A DNA stretch of 9,877 nt from Prevotella sp. CAG:1058 (GTDB lineage Bacteria > Bacteroidota > Bacteroidia > Bacteroidales > Bacteroidaceae): assembly GCA_000433175.1 (NCBI GenBank), contig HF986663.1, forward strand, positions 18,553 to 28,429, given 5' to 3'. Below the pieces are notes generated by a model. That model was not told where the DNA came from, made no database searches, and was given only the letters and a program-made list of their open reading frames with translations. Made by a program: the position numbers and the translations under genes. Positions 1 through 5,915 of this stretch are shown here, one piece after another (the first letter of the stretch is position 1; each line of letters starts with the position of its first letter).

Positions 1-1065
1 TCCCGAGCTTATGCCTTTTAGTATCTGGGTGTTGGAGCCGTCGGTCGCACCTATGCTTACGCTGTGCGCCACAATCTTGTCGCCTTCAATTGTCCATACC
101 TTGTTCTTGCCCTGAACGTCCTGTATCTTTTTGTTTCCAACAGTTTCTTTGGTAGGAGTATATTTTAGCGCTTTGCTCGGTACACACAGCACTCCGTTTA
201 TTTCGGCTGTATATATTGTTACGTTGGCAGTGAGTCCCGGTTTCAGTTTCAAGTCTGAATTTGGCGCGCTGATTACAACCTCGTATGTTACCACGTTGTT
301 TGTTGTTGTGGCTTCTTGCCTAACCTGGGTTACGGTGCCGCTGAACGTGTCGTCGGGGAAGGCGTCGACGGTGAATGAAACCCTGTTGCCATTTTTAATG
401 TTGCCTATGTCTGCCTCGTCAACATCGGCAATAACCCTCATGTCCGTCAGGTCTTGTGCAATGGTGAAAAGTTCAGGTGTAGAGAAGCTTGCTGCAACTG
501 TCTGGCCTTCTTCCACAGCTTTTGACAGTACTACTCCGTCAATAGGCGAAGTGATGGTAGCATATCCGAGGTTTGTCTCTGCACGGTTTACTTCTTCTTT
601 TGAAGATGCAACCTGCTCCTTGGCCTGTTTGTATGAAAGTTGTGCGACCTCGAACTCGTCGGCGCTTACGAGTCCTTTGTCGTAAAGGTTCTTATACCTT
701 TTATAGTTCGCCGTCTGGTATTTCATGTTGCTTATCGCACTCTGCAGGTTGGCTTTTGCGGTGTTCAGCTGGCTTATCAGGTTTGTCTTGTCCAATTCGG
801 CTATTATCTGTCCTTTCTTCACCACGCTGTTGTAGTCGACGTACAGTTTGCTGACAATACCGCTGACCTGTGTACCGACTGTGACTTCTGTCACAGGTTC
901 TATCGTGCCTGTGGCTGTAATGCTGCTCCTTATTGTTGCCGGAGCTGCAGCAACGGTTTCAAACGTAACTTCTTCTTTCTTCTTTTTGCCGGAAAAAAGC
1001 CACATTACCAATGCTATTACTGCCAAAACACCGACAATAATCCATAATTTACTGTTCCTTTTCAT
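1..1065 (-). CDS. MacA-like periplasmic adaptor (membrane fusion protein), 3' end missing
   Basis: This is the adaptor subunit of a tripartite efflux pump, linking an inner-membrane transporter to a TolC-type channel across the periplasm. Reading back from the ATG at 1065 gives 355 codons without a stop up to the window edge, so the C-terminus is missing. The product starts MKRNSKLWIIVGVLAVIALV, a short cytoplasmic end and one membrane anchor, followed by a Lys-rich stretch (GKKKKEE). A lipoyl/barrel-sandwich half follows (TGTIEPVTEVTVGTQVSG), then a helical hairpin with coiled-coil character (about residues 95-170). The second lipoyl half has the typical ATITSPIDGVV and EEGQTVAA, and a beta-barrel region ends near LKPGLTANVTIYT. 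It lies 9 nt after the tolC-like stop codon, so the two are almost certainly co-transcribed. The MacA type (ABC partner) fits better than the RND type because of the N-terminal anchor and the VDEADIG segment; the transporter gene itself is not visible. Confidence 0.93.
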   Translation of the reverse strand, partial: MKRNSKLWIIVGVLAVIALVMWLFSGKKKKEEVTFETVAAAPATIRSSITATGTIEPVTEVTVGTQVSGIVSKLYVDYNSVVKKGQIIAELDKTNLISQLNTAKANLQSAISNMKYQTANYKRYKNLYDKGLVSADEFEVAQLSYKQAKEQVASSKEEVNRAETNLGYATITSPIDGVVLSKAVEEGQTVAASFSTPELFTIAQDLTDMRVIADVDEADIGNIKNGNRVSFTVDAFPDDTFSGTVTQVRQEATTTNNVVTYEVVISAPNSDLKLKPGLTANVTIYTAEINGVLCVPSKALKYTPTKETVGNKKIQDVQGKNKVWTIEGDKIVAHSVSIGATDGSNTQILKGISSG

Positions 1066-1074
1066 ATATGTTCG

Positions 1075-2415
1075 TTATTTTAAATTTCCTGTTTCGTAGA
1101 ATTTCAGCATGTCAATGTTGAGTATTGCGAGGTATTTGCTCTGCAACTCGTTTTGCTGCGCAGTAAGCAGATTGTTCTTGCCGGTCATGAGTTCTACTAT
1201 GTTTTTAATACCTAGGGCAAATTGTTCGCTCAGAAGCTCGTAGCTGGCTTTAGCGCTCTCTGTTGACACTTTTGCCGCCTTGAACTTGTTTTGGTTGATT
1301 ACAGCCTGCAACCAGTAGTTTTCCACGGTGGAGTAGAGAGTGGTTTGTTTGTCACGCAGTTCGAGTATGTAGTTTTCTATCTGTATTTTTGCCTTGTTGA
1401 CGGCAGTTTTTGATGAGCGGTTGTCAAACAGTGGGATGCTGACTGTAAATCCAGCTCCTACGTTGACGTTGTTTTTGAGCTGTTGCCCCCATTTGTTGTC
1501 GCTCATGGTGGTAGTATTTGTGGAGACTCCGGCGTTAAGGTCTATGGTCGGCAGTTTCTGTGCCTTTGCTATTTTTATGCTCAGGTCGCTGCTTTCAATT
1601 CCTAGTTTGGCATTCTTTATCTCAGGCCTGATGTTAAGCGTCGCTGCATAAACTTCGTTGAGGGCAGGTATTTCGCATAGTGCCATTTCGTCAGTAGTTT
1701 GCGGAATGGCAATGTCGAATTCCTCGTCGTCCGTAATCTGGAGCAGTTGTTTGAGCTGTCGCTTGTAATTCCTCATGTTGCTCTCGGCCTCGATTACATT
1801 GAATTCGTCCTGTGCCCTTTGTGCCGTTAGCTGTGCAAGGTCGGCCTTGCTTATTTTGCCGACTTCAAACATGTCTTTTCCTCTGTTTTCATTTATCTTG
1901 CTTGTTTCAAGACTTTCCTTGCATACGTTGATTGCGTCGTTCGAATATAATATCTGTACATAAAGCTGCGCAATCTGTTCTTGTATGGAGTTTGCCGTCT
2001 CGGCAGAGTCGAGCCGTGCCTGTTCTGCCGCCAGTTTGTTGAGTTTCACCGTGTTGGTGTTGCGACCTCCGTTCCATACTGTCCAGTTTCCGTTTACGCT
2101 GTAAGAGCCGCTGTAGTAAATCTTGTCAATGCTTGACTGCACATAACCGTTGTCTACAGTGGCCTTTCCTGCTTCAGGCCATGGGCGGTAGGTGCCGTTT
2201 TGTGAAGTGGAAAAACTAAGTGACGGCAATAGTGCAGACTGGCTTTGCTTTACATCCTCAAGCGCACTGTATTCTTGCAGTTTTGTTTTACGTAAGGAAA
2301 TGTTGTTTGCCAGTGCATAGTCAATGCAATCTTTCAGTGTCCATTGCCGGGCCATTACATCAGAAAAACATAATACGGTAATGGCTGTGAGACATGCTGC
2401 TCGATACTTGTTCAT
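1075..2415 (-). CDS. TolC-family outer membrane efflux protein
   Basis: This is the outer-membrane channel partner of the adaptor encoded 9 nt downstream. The 446-residue product is a normal length for the Bacteroidetes TolC/OEP family. It begins with a signal peptide (MNKYRAACLTAITVLCFSDV, probable cleavage after Ala22) followed by WTLKDCIDYALANNISL, the standard opening of the family. Long amphipathic helices with heptad character occur in two internally repeated halves, for example around AEQARLDSAETANSIQEQIA and KISKADLAQLTAQRAQDEF. The second half ends with ALGIKNIVELMTGKNNLLTAQQNEL, the usual closing helix. A Bacteroidetes-type promoter lies 44-51 nt upstream. The substrate cannot be told from sequence: pumps of this type export drugs, peptides or lipids. 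Confidence 0.94.
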   Translation of the reverse strand: MNKYRAACLTAITVLCFSDVMARQWTLKDCIDYALANNISLRKTKLQEYSALEDVKQSQSALLPSLSFSTSQNGTYRPWPEAGKATVDNGYVQSSIDKIYYSGSYSVNGNWTVWNGGRNTNTVKLNKLAAEQARLDSAETANSIQEQIAQLYVQILYSNDAINVCKESLETSKINENRGKDMFEVGKISKADLAQLTAQRAQDEFNVIEAESNMRNYKRQLKQLLQITDDEEFDIAIPQTTDEMALCEIPALNEVYAATLNIRPEIKNAKLGIESSDLSIKIAKAQKLPTIDLNAGVSTNTTTMSDNKWGQQLKNNVNVGAGFTVSIPLFDNRSSKTAVNKAKIQIENYILELRDKQTTLYSTVENYWLQAVINQNKFKAAKVSTESAKASYELLSEQFALGIKNIVELMTGKNNLLTAQQNELQSKYLAILNIDMLKFYETGNLK

Positions 2416-2458
2416 TTGTTTTATTTTAAAGTTCTATATGCGAATTATGCAAGCGTTG

Positions 2459-2466
2459 CAAAAGTA
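2459..2466 (-). promoter_or_regulatory. Promoter -7 element of the tolC-macA operon
   Basis: On the minus strand this reads TACTTTTG, an exact match to the Bacteroidetes -7 consensus TAnnTTTG, 44 nt before the tolC ATG. A TTTG (2481-2484) lies upstream but only 14 nt away, shorter than the usual 19-21, so the -33 element is weak or absent. Confidence 0.55.
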
Positions 2467-2520
2467 GTAATTCTTTGAAACAAACCGTTTTACAGAGTGT
2501 CAAATAAAAGATTTTTTTGC

Positions 2521-2556
2521 GTTTCACATGATTGTTTTTGCATGGATGTGTGAAAC
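2521..2556. promoter_or_regulatory. Inverted repeat upstream of tolC, possible operator
   Basis: GTTTCACA (2521-2528) and TGTGAAAC (2549-2556) form perfect 8-bp arms around a 20-nt centre. The site is about 55 nt upstream of the tolC -7 element. It could bind a dimeric regulator of the efflux operon, but no regulator gene is nearby and arms of this length can occur by chance. Confidence 0.25.
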
Positions 2557-2843
2557 AGTATTTATTTATGTCGTTAAGGGCGGATTTTTAGTTATAGATT
2601 GTGAATATATGTATACATTGTCCAAAAAACAGGTCCTGTAACGGGCGCGGAAAATGTAAATATATATTTATGCAATGTTTATCTATTAAAAGTTTTGTTC
2701 TTTAGACTGTTGCCACTAGATTTGTCGTAATTATTTACTTTTACCAGTTGCGGGATTATTAGTACCCCTCATGGCAGATGCTTACAGTTTGTTGCATATC
2801 GGTGGTTTGTGCTTACGGTTTCCGCTCGCTTCCGGCGGGTTTG

Positions 2844-2931
2844 CAAAAGGCATCCTTTTATAGTGTGAAAGGTTATCTTTTACAAGGTGAAAGACCGTGT
2901 TTTGCAAGCTGAAAGGTCATCATTTGAAACT
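2844..2931. repeat. Tandem array of four 22-bp semi-palindromic repeats (array 1)
   Basis: Four units sit end to end with a strict 22-bp period: 2844-2865, 2866-2887, 2888-2909 and 2910-2931. Each follows the pattern TRAAAGRYNRYCTTTT plus a six-base tail, usually RCAAGn. The AAAG and CTTTT arms are complementary inside a unit, and the tail with the next unit's start can also pair, so alternative hairpins are possible. Sequence between the arms varies while spacing does not. The same design recurs at 7727-7814. Function unknown; it lies beyond the murF terminator and about 380 bp upstream of the tolC promoter. Confidence 0.8.
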
Positions 2932-3050
2932 GTAACCATCACGATTCTACTCAAGATAATTCCGCCAACGGGCGTTTATTTATAAGATAGCTTGTATAAA
3001 GGGAATGCTTGAGGCTTTATGATAAGCTGACGACTCGGTATTTTAAGTAT

Positions 3051-3102
3051 AAAAAACATCCGGCAGGTGAAAGTGTTCAGATTCTACCTGCCGGCTGTTT
3101 TT
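3051..3102 (-). terminator. Rho-independent terminator of murF (possibly bidirectional)
   Basis: CCGGCAGGT (3060-3068) pairs perfectly with ACCTGCCGG (3086-3094) around a 17-nt loop. Read on the minus strand the stem is followed by ATGTTTTTT, giving a U-tract about 80 nt after the murF stop. On the plus strand the stem is followed by CTGTTTTT, so it could also stop transcription from the other side. Confidence 0.8.
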
Positions 3103-3140
3103 GTGCCTTTATAGATGGGTTGGCTGTAATGAAGGAGTTT

Positions 3141-4439
3141 TTATAGTAATGCAGGCAACTGGAACAGCTTCATTGAGTTGCTGCCTTTAATCAGTATGCA
3201 ATATCCTTCAGGACGGTTTTCGGCTATGGCAGCCTTTACCTCCTCTACGTTCTTGAACTTGCGGAACTGGCAGTCGGTGCGCGAGAATTCGTCGCCGACA
3301 AGCCATACGACGTCAAACTTAGCCTCTTTCAGCATGTCGGCAATGCGCTGGTGCTCCTCTGCACTCACTGCTCCGAGCTCGCCCATGTCGCCGAGTATGG
3401 CCATTTTCCTGTCAGTCTTGATTTCCCTGAAGTTGCTTATGGCGGCGTTCATGCTGGTCGGGTTGGCGTTGTAAGCGTCTATGATGAGGCTGTTGTGTGC
3501 GGTTTTCTCCAGTTCCGAACGGTTGTTTTTCGGCACGTATGACGACAGGGCGTGGTCAACCTGCCCGGGAGTTACGCCGAAATGCAGTCCGGCACATGCT
3601 GCGGCGAGCATGTTCATCATGTTGTAGCTGCCTATAATTTGTGTCTTTACTTCGTGCCATTCGCCGCCGCGCACATGCCAGCGGAAGTTCAGGTACGGGT
3701 CGCAGACCGTCATTTCGCCGCTCACTTCGGTGTCGTCTCCGTCGTTAGTGCCATATTTTACGAGGCTTAATCCGTGCGAAATGCCCGTCAGGTGTTCGTC
3801 GCCGCCGTTGATGAATACCGTCCCGCCGTGTGCGCGCAGATAGTCGTAAAGCTCGCCTTTGGTGCGTACGACGCCCTCAAACGAGCCGAAACCTTGCAGG
3901 TGCGCCCTGCCCACGTTGGTTATCAGGCCGCAGTCGGGCTCGACAATGTCGACAAGTGTCTTGATGTCTCCCGGATGGCTTGCGCCCATTTCCACAACGG
4001 CTATCTCGTGTTCGGGTTTCAGGCGGAGCAGCGTCTTGGGCACACCTATGTCGTTGTTGAAGTTCCCTTGCGTATACAGCACGTTGTACTTTTCGCCCAG
4101 CACGGCGGCCAGCAGCTCCTTGGTGGTGGTTTTGCCGTTGGTGCCGGTTATTCCGATTATCTTCGTTCTCAATGTGCGGCGGTGGCGGTTGGCCAGCTGC
4201 TGCAGCGTTTTCAGGCAGTCGTCGGTGAGTATGTAGCGGCTGTCGCCTTCTTCGGCGTATTCCTTTTCATCTATTACTGCGTACGAGCAACCGGCGTCGA
4301 GAGCCTTTTTTGCGAAGGCGTTGCCGTTGAACGACGCTCCCTTAAGTGCGAAAAAGATGGAACCTTCGGGGCAGTCGCGGCTGTCTGTGGTTACCTGCGG
4401 GTGCCTGGTGAAGATTCTGTATAATTCTGATATGTCCAT
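3141..4439 (-). CDS. murF: MurF, UDP-MurNAc-tripeptide--D-Ala-D-Ala ligase
   Basis: This cytoplasmic ligase uses ATP to add D-Ala-D-Ala to the UDP-MurNAc tripeptide, the last cytoplasmic step of peptidoglycan precursor assembly. The 432-residue product has the N-terminal Mur domain (TTDSRDCPEGSIFFALKG). The ATP-binding P-loop GTNGKT is at 99-104, NNDIGVP at 128-134, and the likely carbamylated lysine is in RTKGE (Lys194). The C-terminal domain has DAYNANP (321-327), LGDMGELG (349-356) and a final KGSNSMK. I chose the ATG at 4439 over one 33 nt further up. It gives MDISELYRIF, the usual start, and the -7 element at 4459-4466 would fall inside the longer version, so the upstream codon would probably not be transcribed. 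It stands alone, not in a mur cluster, and ends in a strong hairpin terminator. Confidence 0.96.
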   Translation of the reverse strand: MDISELYRIFTRHPQVTTDSRDCPEGSIFFALKGASFNGNAFAKKALDAGCSYAVIDEKEYAEEGDSRYILTDDCLKTLQQLANRHRRTLRTKIIGITGTNGKTTTKELLAAVLGEKYNVLYTQGNFNNDIGVPKTLLRLKPEHEIAVVEMGASHPGDIKTLVDIVEPDCGLITNVGRAHLQGFGSFEGVVRTKGELYDYLRAHGGTVFINGGDEHLTGISHGLSLVKYGTNDGDDTEVSGEMTVCDPYLNFRWHVRGGEWHEVKTQIIGSYNMMNMLAAACAGLHFGVTPGQVDHALSSYVPKNNRSELEKTAHNSLIIDAYNANPTSMNAAISNFREIKTDRKMAILGDMGELGAVSAEEHQRIADMLKEAKFDVVWLVGDEFSRTDCQFRKFKNVEEVKAAIAENRPEGYCILIKGSNSMKLFQLPALL

Positions 4440-4458
4440 GTGAAATAGTTTTATGTTG

Positions 4459-4466
4459 CAAAAGTA
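4459..4466 (-). promoter_or_regulatory. Promoter -7 element of murF
   Basis: Minus-strand TACTTTTG matches TAnnTTTG and lies 20-27 nt before the chosen murF ATG, predicting a very short leader. No good TTTG is seen 19-21 nt upstream. The larger context (TGCAAAAGTA on the plus strand) is the same as at the tolC promoter. Confidence 0.55.
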
Positions 4467-4531
4467 TATCAAAAAAACGTAACATTGATGATTTTGTCAG
4501 TAAATAATAATATGTTTTGTACAGATTTTCT

Positions 4532-4539
4532 TATCTTTG
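4532..4539 (+). promoter_or_regulatory. Promoter -7 element of the Cys-rich protein gene
   Basis: TATCTTTG matches TAnnTTTG and faces away from murF, giving a divergent promoter pair about 65 bp apart. A TTTG at 4516-4519 is only 12 nt upstream. The predicted leader to the ATG at 4633 is roughly 85 nt. Confidence 0.45.
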
Positions 4540-4632
4540 TTTTTTCAAAGGCTTGCCGGAAAATCCGAATTCAAAAGATTTCCAATCTGACGAAGCCTTG
4601 GTTTTATAAAATAACAAATAAAGAAACAGGTT

Positions 4633-5028
4633 ATGAAAAGAATGATGCTATTGGCAACAATGTTGCTCGTATTTTCCTTTACGACAGCTTTTGCGCAGAA
4701 CAACTGTGTCAGGAAATGCAACGACACTTGCGTGGTAGAATGTAGTAAGAAGGCTGGCGCAGCCTGCACCAAGGCGTGCCCCGCCAATAAGGAATGCAAA
4801 GGTAAATGTACGTCGGAATGTAATAAGAAGAACTGTGCCGACTGTCCAAACAACAAGGAGTGCAAGGGCAAGTGCACGGCCGGATGCAATAATAAAGCTT
4901 GTGCTGATTGTCCCAAGGCATGTCCTGACAATAAGGCATGCGACGGCAAGTGTGCGGCCGGATGCTGCAAGATGGAAAGCGCGGGTGGCAAACCTGCTGC
5001 TCCGCGGGGCAGTGGTGCCGGGCAATGA
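4633..5028 (+). CDS. Secreted cysteine-rich repeat protein, function unknown
   Basis: I do not recognise a family. The 131-residue product opens with a clear signal peptide (MKRMMLLATMLLVFSFTTAF, cleavage likely at AFA/QNN after Ala21), so it is exported to the periplasm or beyond. The mature part of about 110 residues holds 21 cysteines (about 19%), regularly spaced, many as CxxxC. A 22-residue unit of the form CPxNKxCxGKCxxxCNxKxCAD occurs at 49-70 and 71-92, with a degenerate copy at 97-112 after a CPKA insertion. The tail (KPAAPRGSGAGQ) is Pro/Gly/Ala-rich and cysteine-free. Many Lys residues alternate with Cys. Such a layout suggests either metal binding, as in metallothionein-like proteins, or a disulfide-stabilised rod; neither is shown. 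Signal peptide, Cys periodicity and promoter all fit this frame, so overlapping open frames on the other strand are shadows. No clear terminator follows. Confidence 0.8.
   Translation: MKRMMLLATMLLVFSFTTAFAQNNCVRKCNDTCVVECSKKAGAACTKACPANKECKGKCTSECNKKNCADCPNNKECKGKCTAGCNNKACADCPKACPDNKACDGKCAAGCCKMESAGGKPAAPRGSGAGQ
4777..4968 (+). repeat. In-frame 66-nt repeats coding for the Cys-rich unit
   Basis: Two adjacent 66-nt units (4777-4842 and 4843-4908) and a third, shorter one (4921-4968) encode the repeated CxGKC block. They share clear DNA similarity (for example TGCAAGGGCAAGTGCAC versus TGCAAAGGTAAATGTAC) but differ at many third positions, so the duplication is not recent. Confidence 0.7.
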
Positions 5029-5042
5029 AGGACGTGTCATAG

Positions 5043-5059
5043 TACTGTAAGTTACAGTA
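5043..5059. other. Small palindrome after the Cys-rich gene
   Basis: TACTGTAA and TTACAGTA flank a single G, 15 nt after the stop codon. No T-run follows, so I do not call it a terminator; it could be a protein-binding site or an RNA stability element. Confidence 0.3.
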
Positions 5060-5125
5060 TGGTGGCATAAGCTACGTCTGCCGTGATGCGGATTTTATCC
5101 CGGCGGCATGTATCAGTTAATATTT

Positions 5126-5178
5126 TGTGGAGAATGTTGCGGCGGCTTTCGGACAAGCAGCTTTGTACATTCTCCATA
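5126..5178 (+). promoter_or_regulatory. Long inverted repeat in the leader of the Nim-like gene
   Basis: TGTGGAGAATGT (5126-5137) pairs with ACATTCTCCATA (5167-5178): 12 bp with a single G-U, around a 29-nt GC-rich loop. It ends 28 nt before the ATG at 5207. The loop has a small nested pairing (GCTT/AAGC). It may be a structured leader or an operator. There is no strong U-tract after it, only TATTTTATAT. Confidence 0.4.
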
Positions 5179-5206
5179 TTTTATATGTAAAAATACGTTT
5201 TTAGAC

Positions 5207-5701
5207 ATGAAATATGTAAACGGAACGGTGCGCCGGCAGGACCGTCTGCTCGATGAAGCGCGCGCCTTGGAGCTGGTAAGGACGTGTGAATACGGCGTGT
5301 TGTCGATGGTAACGGCCGGCGGCGAGGCTTACGGCCTGCCCCTTAATTACGTTTGGGACGGCCACGGTAGCCTTTATGCGCATTGCGCACCGGAGGGCAG
5401 GAAGCTGGAAGCTATAGCCTGCAACCCGTCGGTTTCGTTCTGCATTGTCGGCAGGACTAATCTGTTACCGTCTCGTTTTACCACCGAGTATGAGAGTGTC
5501 GTGATGAAATGCCGTGCCGCCATAGGCCTGTCCGACGACGAGAAGCGCCGTGCCATAAGCCTGCTTATAGACAAACTGTCGCCCGATTTCAAGGAGATGG
5601 GCGAGAAGTATGCCGAAAAATCGTTTCACCGTGTTGACGTAATCCGCCTCGACATCATGGAGTACAGCGGCAAGTGCAAGGTCGTGCCGCCTGTCCGTTG
5701 A
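5207..5701 (+). CDS. Nim-like / pyridoxamine 5'-phosphate oxidase-fold flavoprotein
   Basis: The 164-residue product belongs to the split-barrel FMN-binding family that includes the NimA-type 5-nitroimidazole reductases of Bacteroides. Family landmarks in order are RRQDRLLDEARALELVRTCEYGVL (9-32), the strand GEAYGLPLNYVW (39-50), LYAHCAPEGRKLEAIACNPSVSFCIVG (56-82) and LLPSRFTTEYESVVMKCRA (87-104). A C-terminal helix (DEKRRAISLLIDKLSPDF) and final strands (HRVDVIRLDIMEYSGKCK) follow. An in-frame ATG 99 nt further up would add a Cys-rich stretch with no family match that overlaps the inverted repeat, so I prefer 5207, whose product begins as the family does. A strong terminator follows and no partner gene is co-directional, so it is monocistronic. 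Most such chromosomal proteins have unknown substrates; nitroimidazole reduction should not be assumed. Confidence 0.88.
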   Translation: MKYVNGTVRRQDRLLDEARALELVRTCEYGVLSMVTAGGEAYGLPLNYVWDGHGSLYAHCAPEGRKLEAIACNPSVSFCIVGRTNLLPSRFTTEYESVVMKCRAAIGLSDDEKRRAISLLIDKLSPDFKEMGEKYAEKSFHRVDVIRLDIMEYSGKCKVVPPVR

Positions 5702-5774
5702 GGCTGTTGGCAGGGACATGCCACGGCAGGTGGTTGCCCAGTTTACACTGCTTGGTTTTCCATACTGTATCATT

Positions 5775-5817
5775 CCCGGGCATCGGCCGCCGTGGCGGCT
5801 GATGCCCGGGTTGTTTT
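5775..5817 (+). terminator. Rho-independent terminator of the Nim-like gene
   Basis: CCCGGGCATC (5775-5784) pairs perfectly with GATGCCCGGG (5801-5810), and the inner GGCCGC/GCGGCT continues the stem to about 16 bp with a tetraloop. TTGTTTT follows. It lies 74 nt after the stop codon. Confidence 0.88.
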
Positions 5818-5868
5818 ATATTCGTGATAAAAAACGTCAAAAATATAATGAGTCTCGATATTTATGCG

Positions 5869-5876
5869 TATTTTTG
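5869..5876 (+). promoter_or_regulatory. Promoter -7 element of folP-cdaA
   Basis: TATTTTTG matches TAnnTTTG, 40 nt before the GTG start of folP. It is flanked by the 6-bp inverted repeat AGTCTC (5851-5856) / GAGACT (5886-5891), which could be chance. No good -33 TTTG was found. Confidence 0.5.
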
Positions 5877-5915
5877 CCATCTGTTGAGACTAATTTTATT
5901 CTTTAAGTTTATATA

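Larger units (their letters stand above)
2416..3140. other. 725-bp non-coding interval between murF and tolC
   Basis: I see no convincing gene on either strand. In order it holds the tolC leader and promoter (2416-2466), an inverted repeat (2521-2556), and an AT-rich stretch with the perfect 14-bp palindrome TAAATATATATTTA (2657-2670). Unexplained sequence runs to about 2843, then come the 22-bp repeat array (2844-2931) and the murF terminator (about 3050-3102). The interval is unusually long for two genes on the same strand. Confidence 0.7.

Noticed and set aside
131..1099. Several plus-strand open frames (for example 131-685, 640-1047, 848-1099)
   Set aside because: They lie opposite the macA-like gene, whose minus-strand translation shows all family motifs; their products look like nothing known.
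2471..2482. TTCTTTGAAAC on the plus strand, similar to the boxA-like element at 9852
   Set aside because: No plus-strand promoter or RNA gene follows it, and the segment lies in the minus-strand tolC promoter region; likely chance.
2844..2931. CRISPR array
   Set aside because: Units are directly adjacent at 22 bp without spacers and vary among themselves; no cas genes nearby.
3774..4424. 216-residue plus-strand open frame
   Set aside because: Antisense shadow of murF, which has complete catalytic motifs on the minus strand.
4545..5068. Open frames of 119-148 residues on the minus strand with repeated His/Leu or Tyr/Cys
   Set aside because: They mirror the repeats of the Cys-rich gene; only the plus frame has a signal peptide, upstream promoter and sensible repeat unit.
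5108..5206. Upstream in-frame extension of the Nim-like gene
   Set aside because: The added residues have no family match and overlap a strong inverted repeat; the start at 5207 fits the family.
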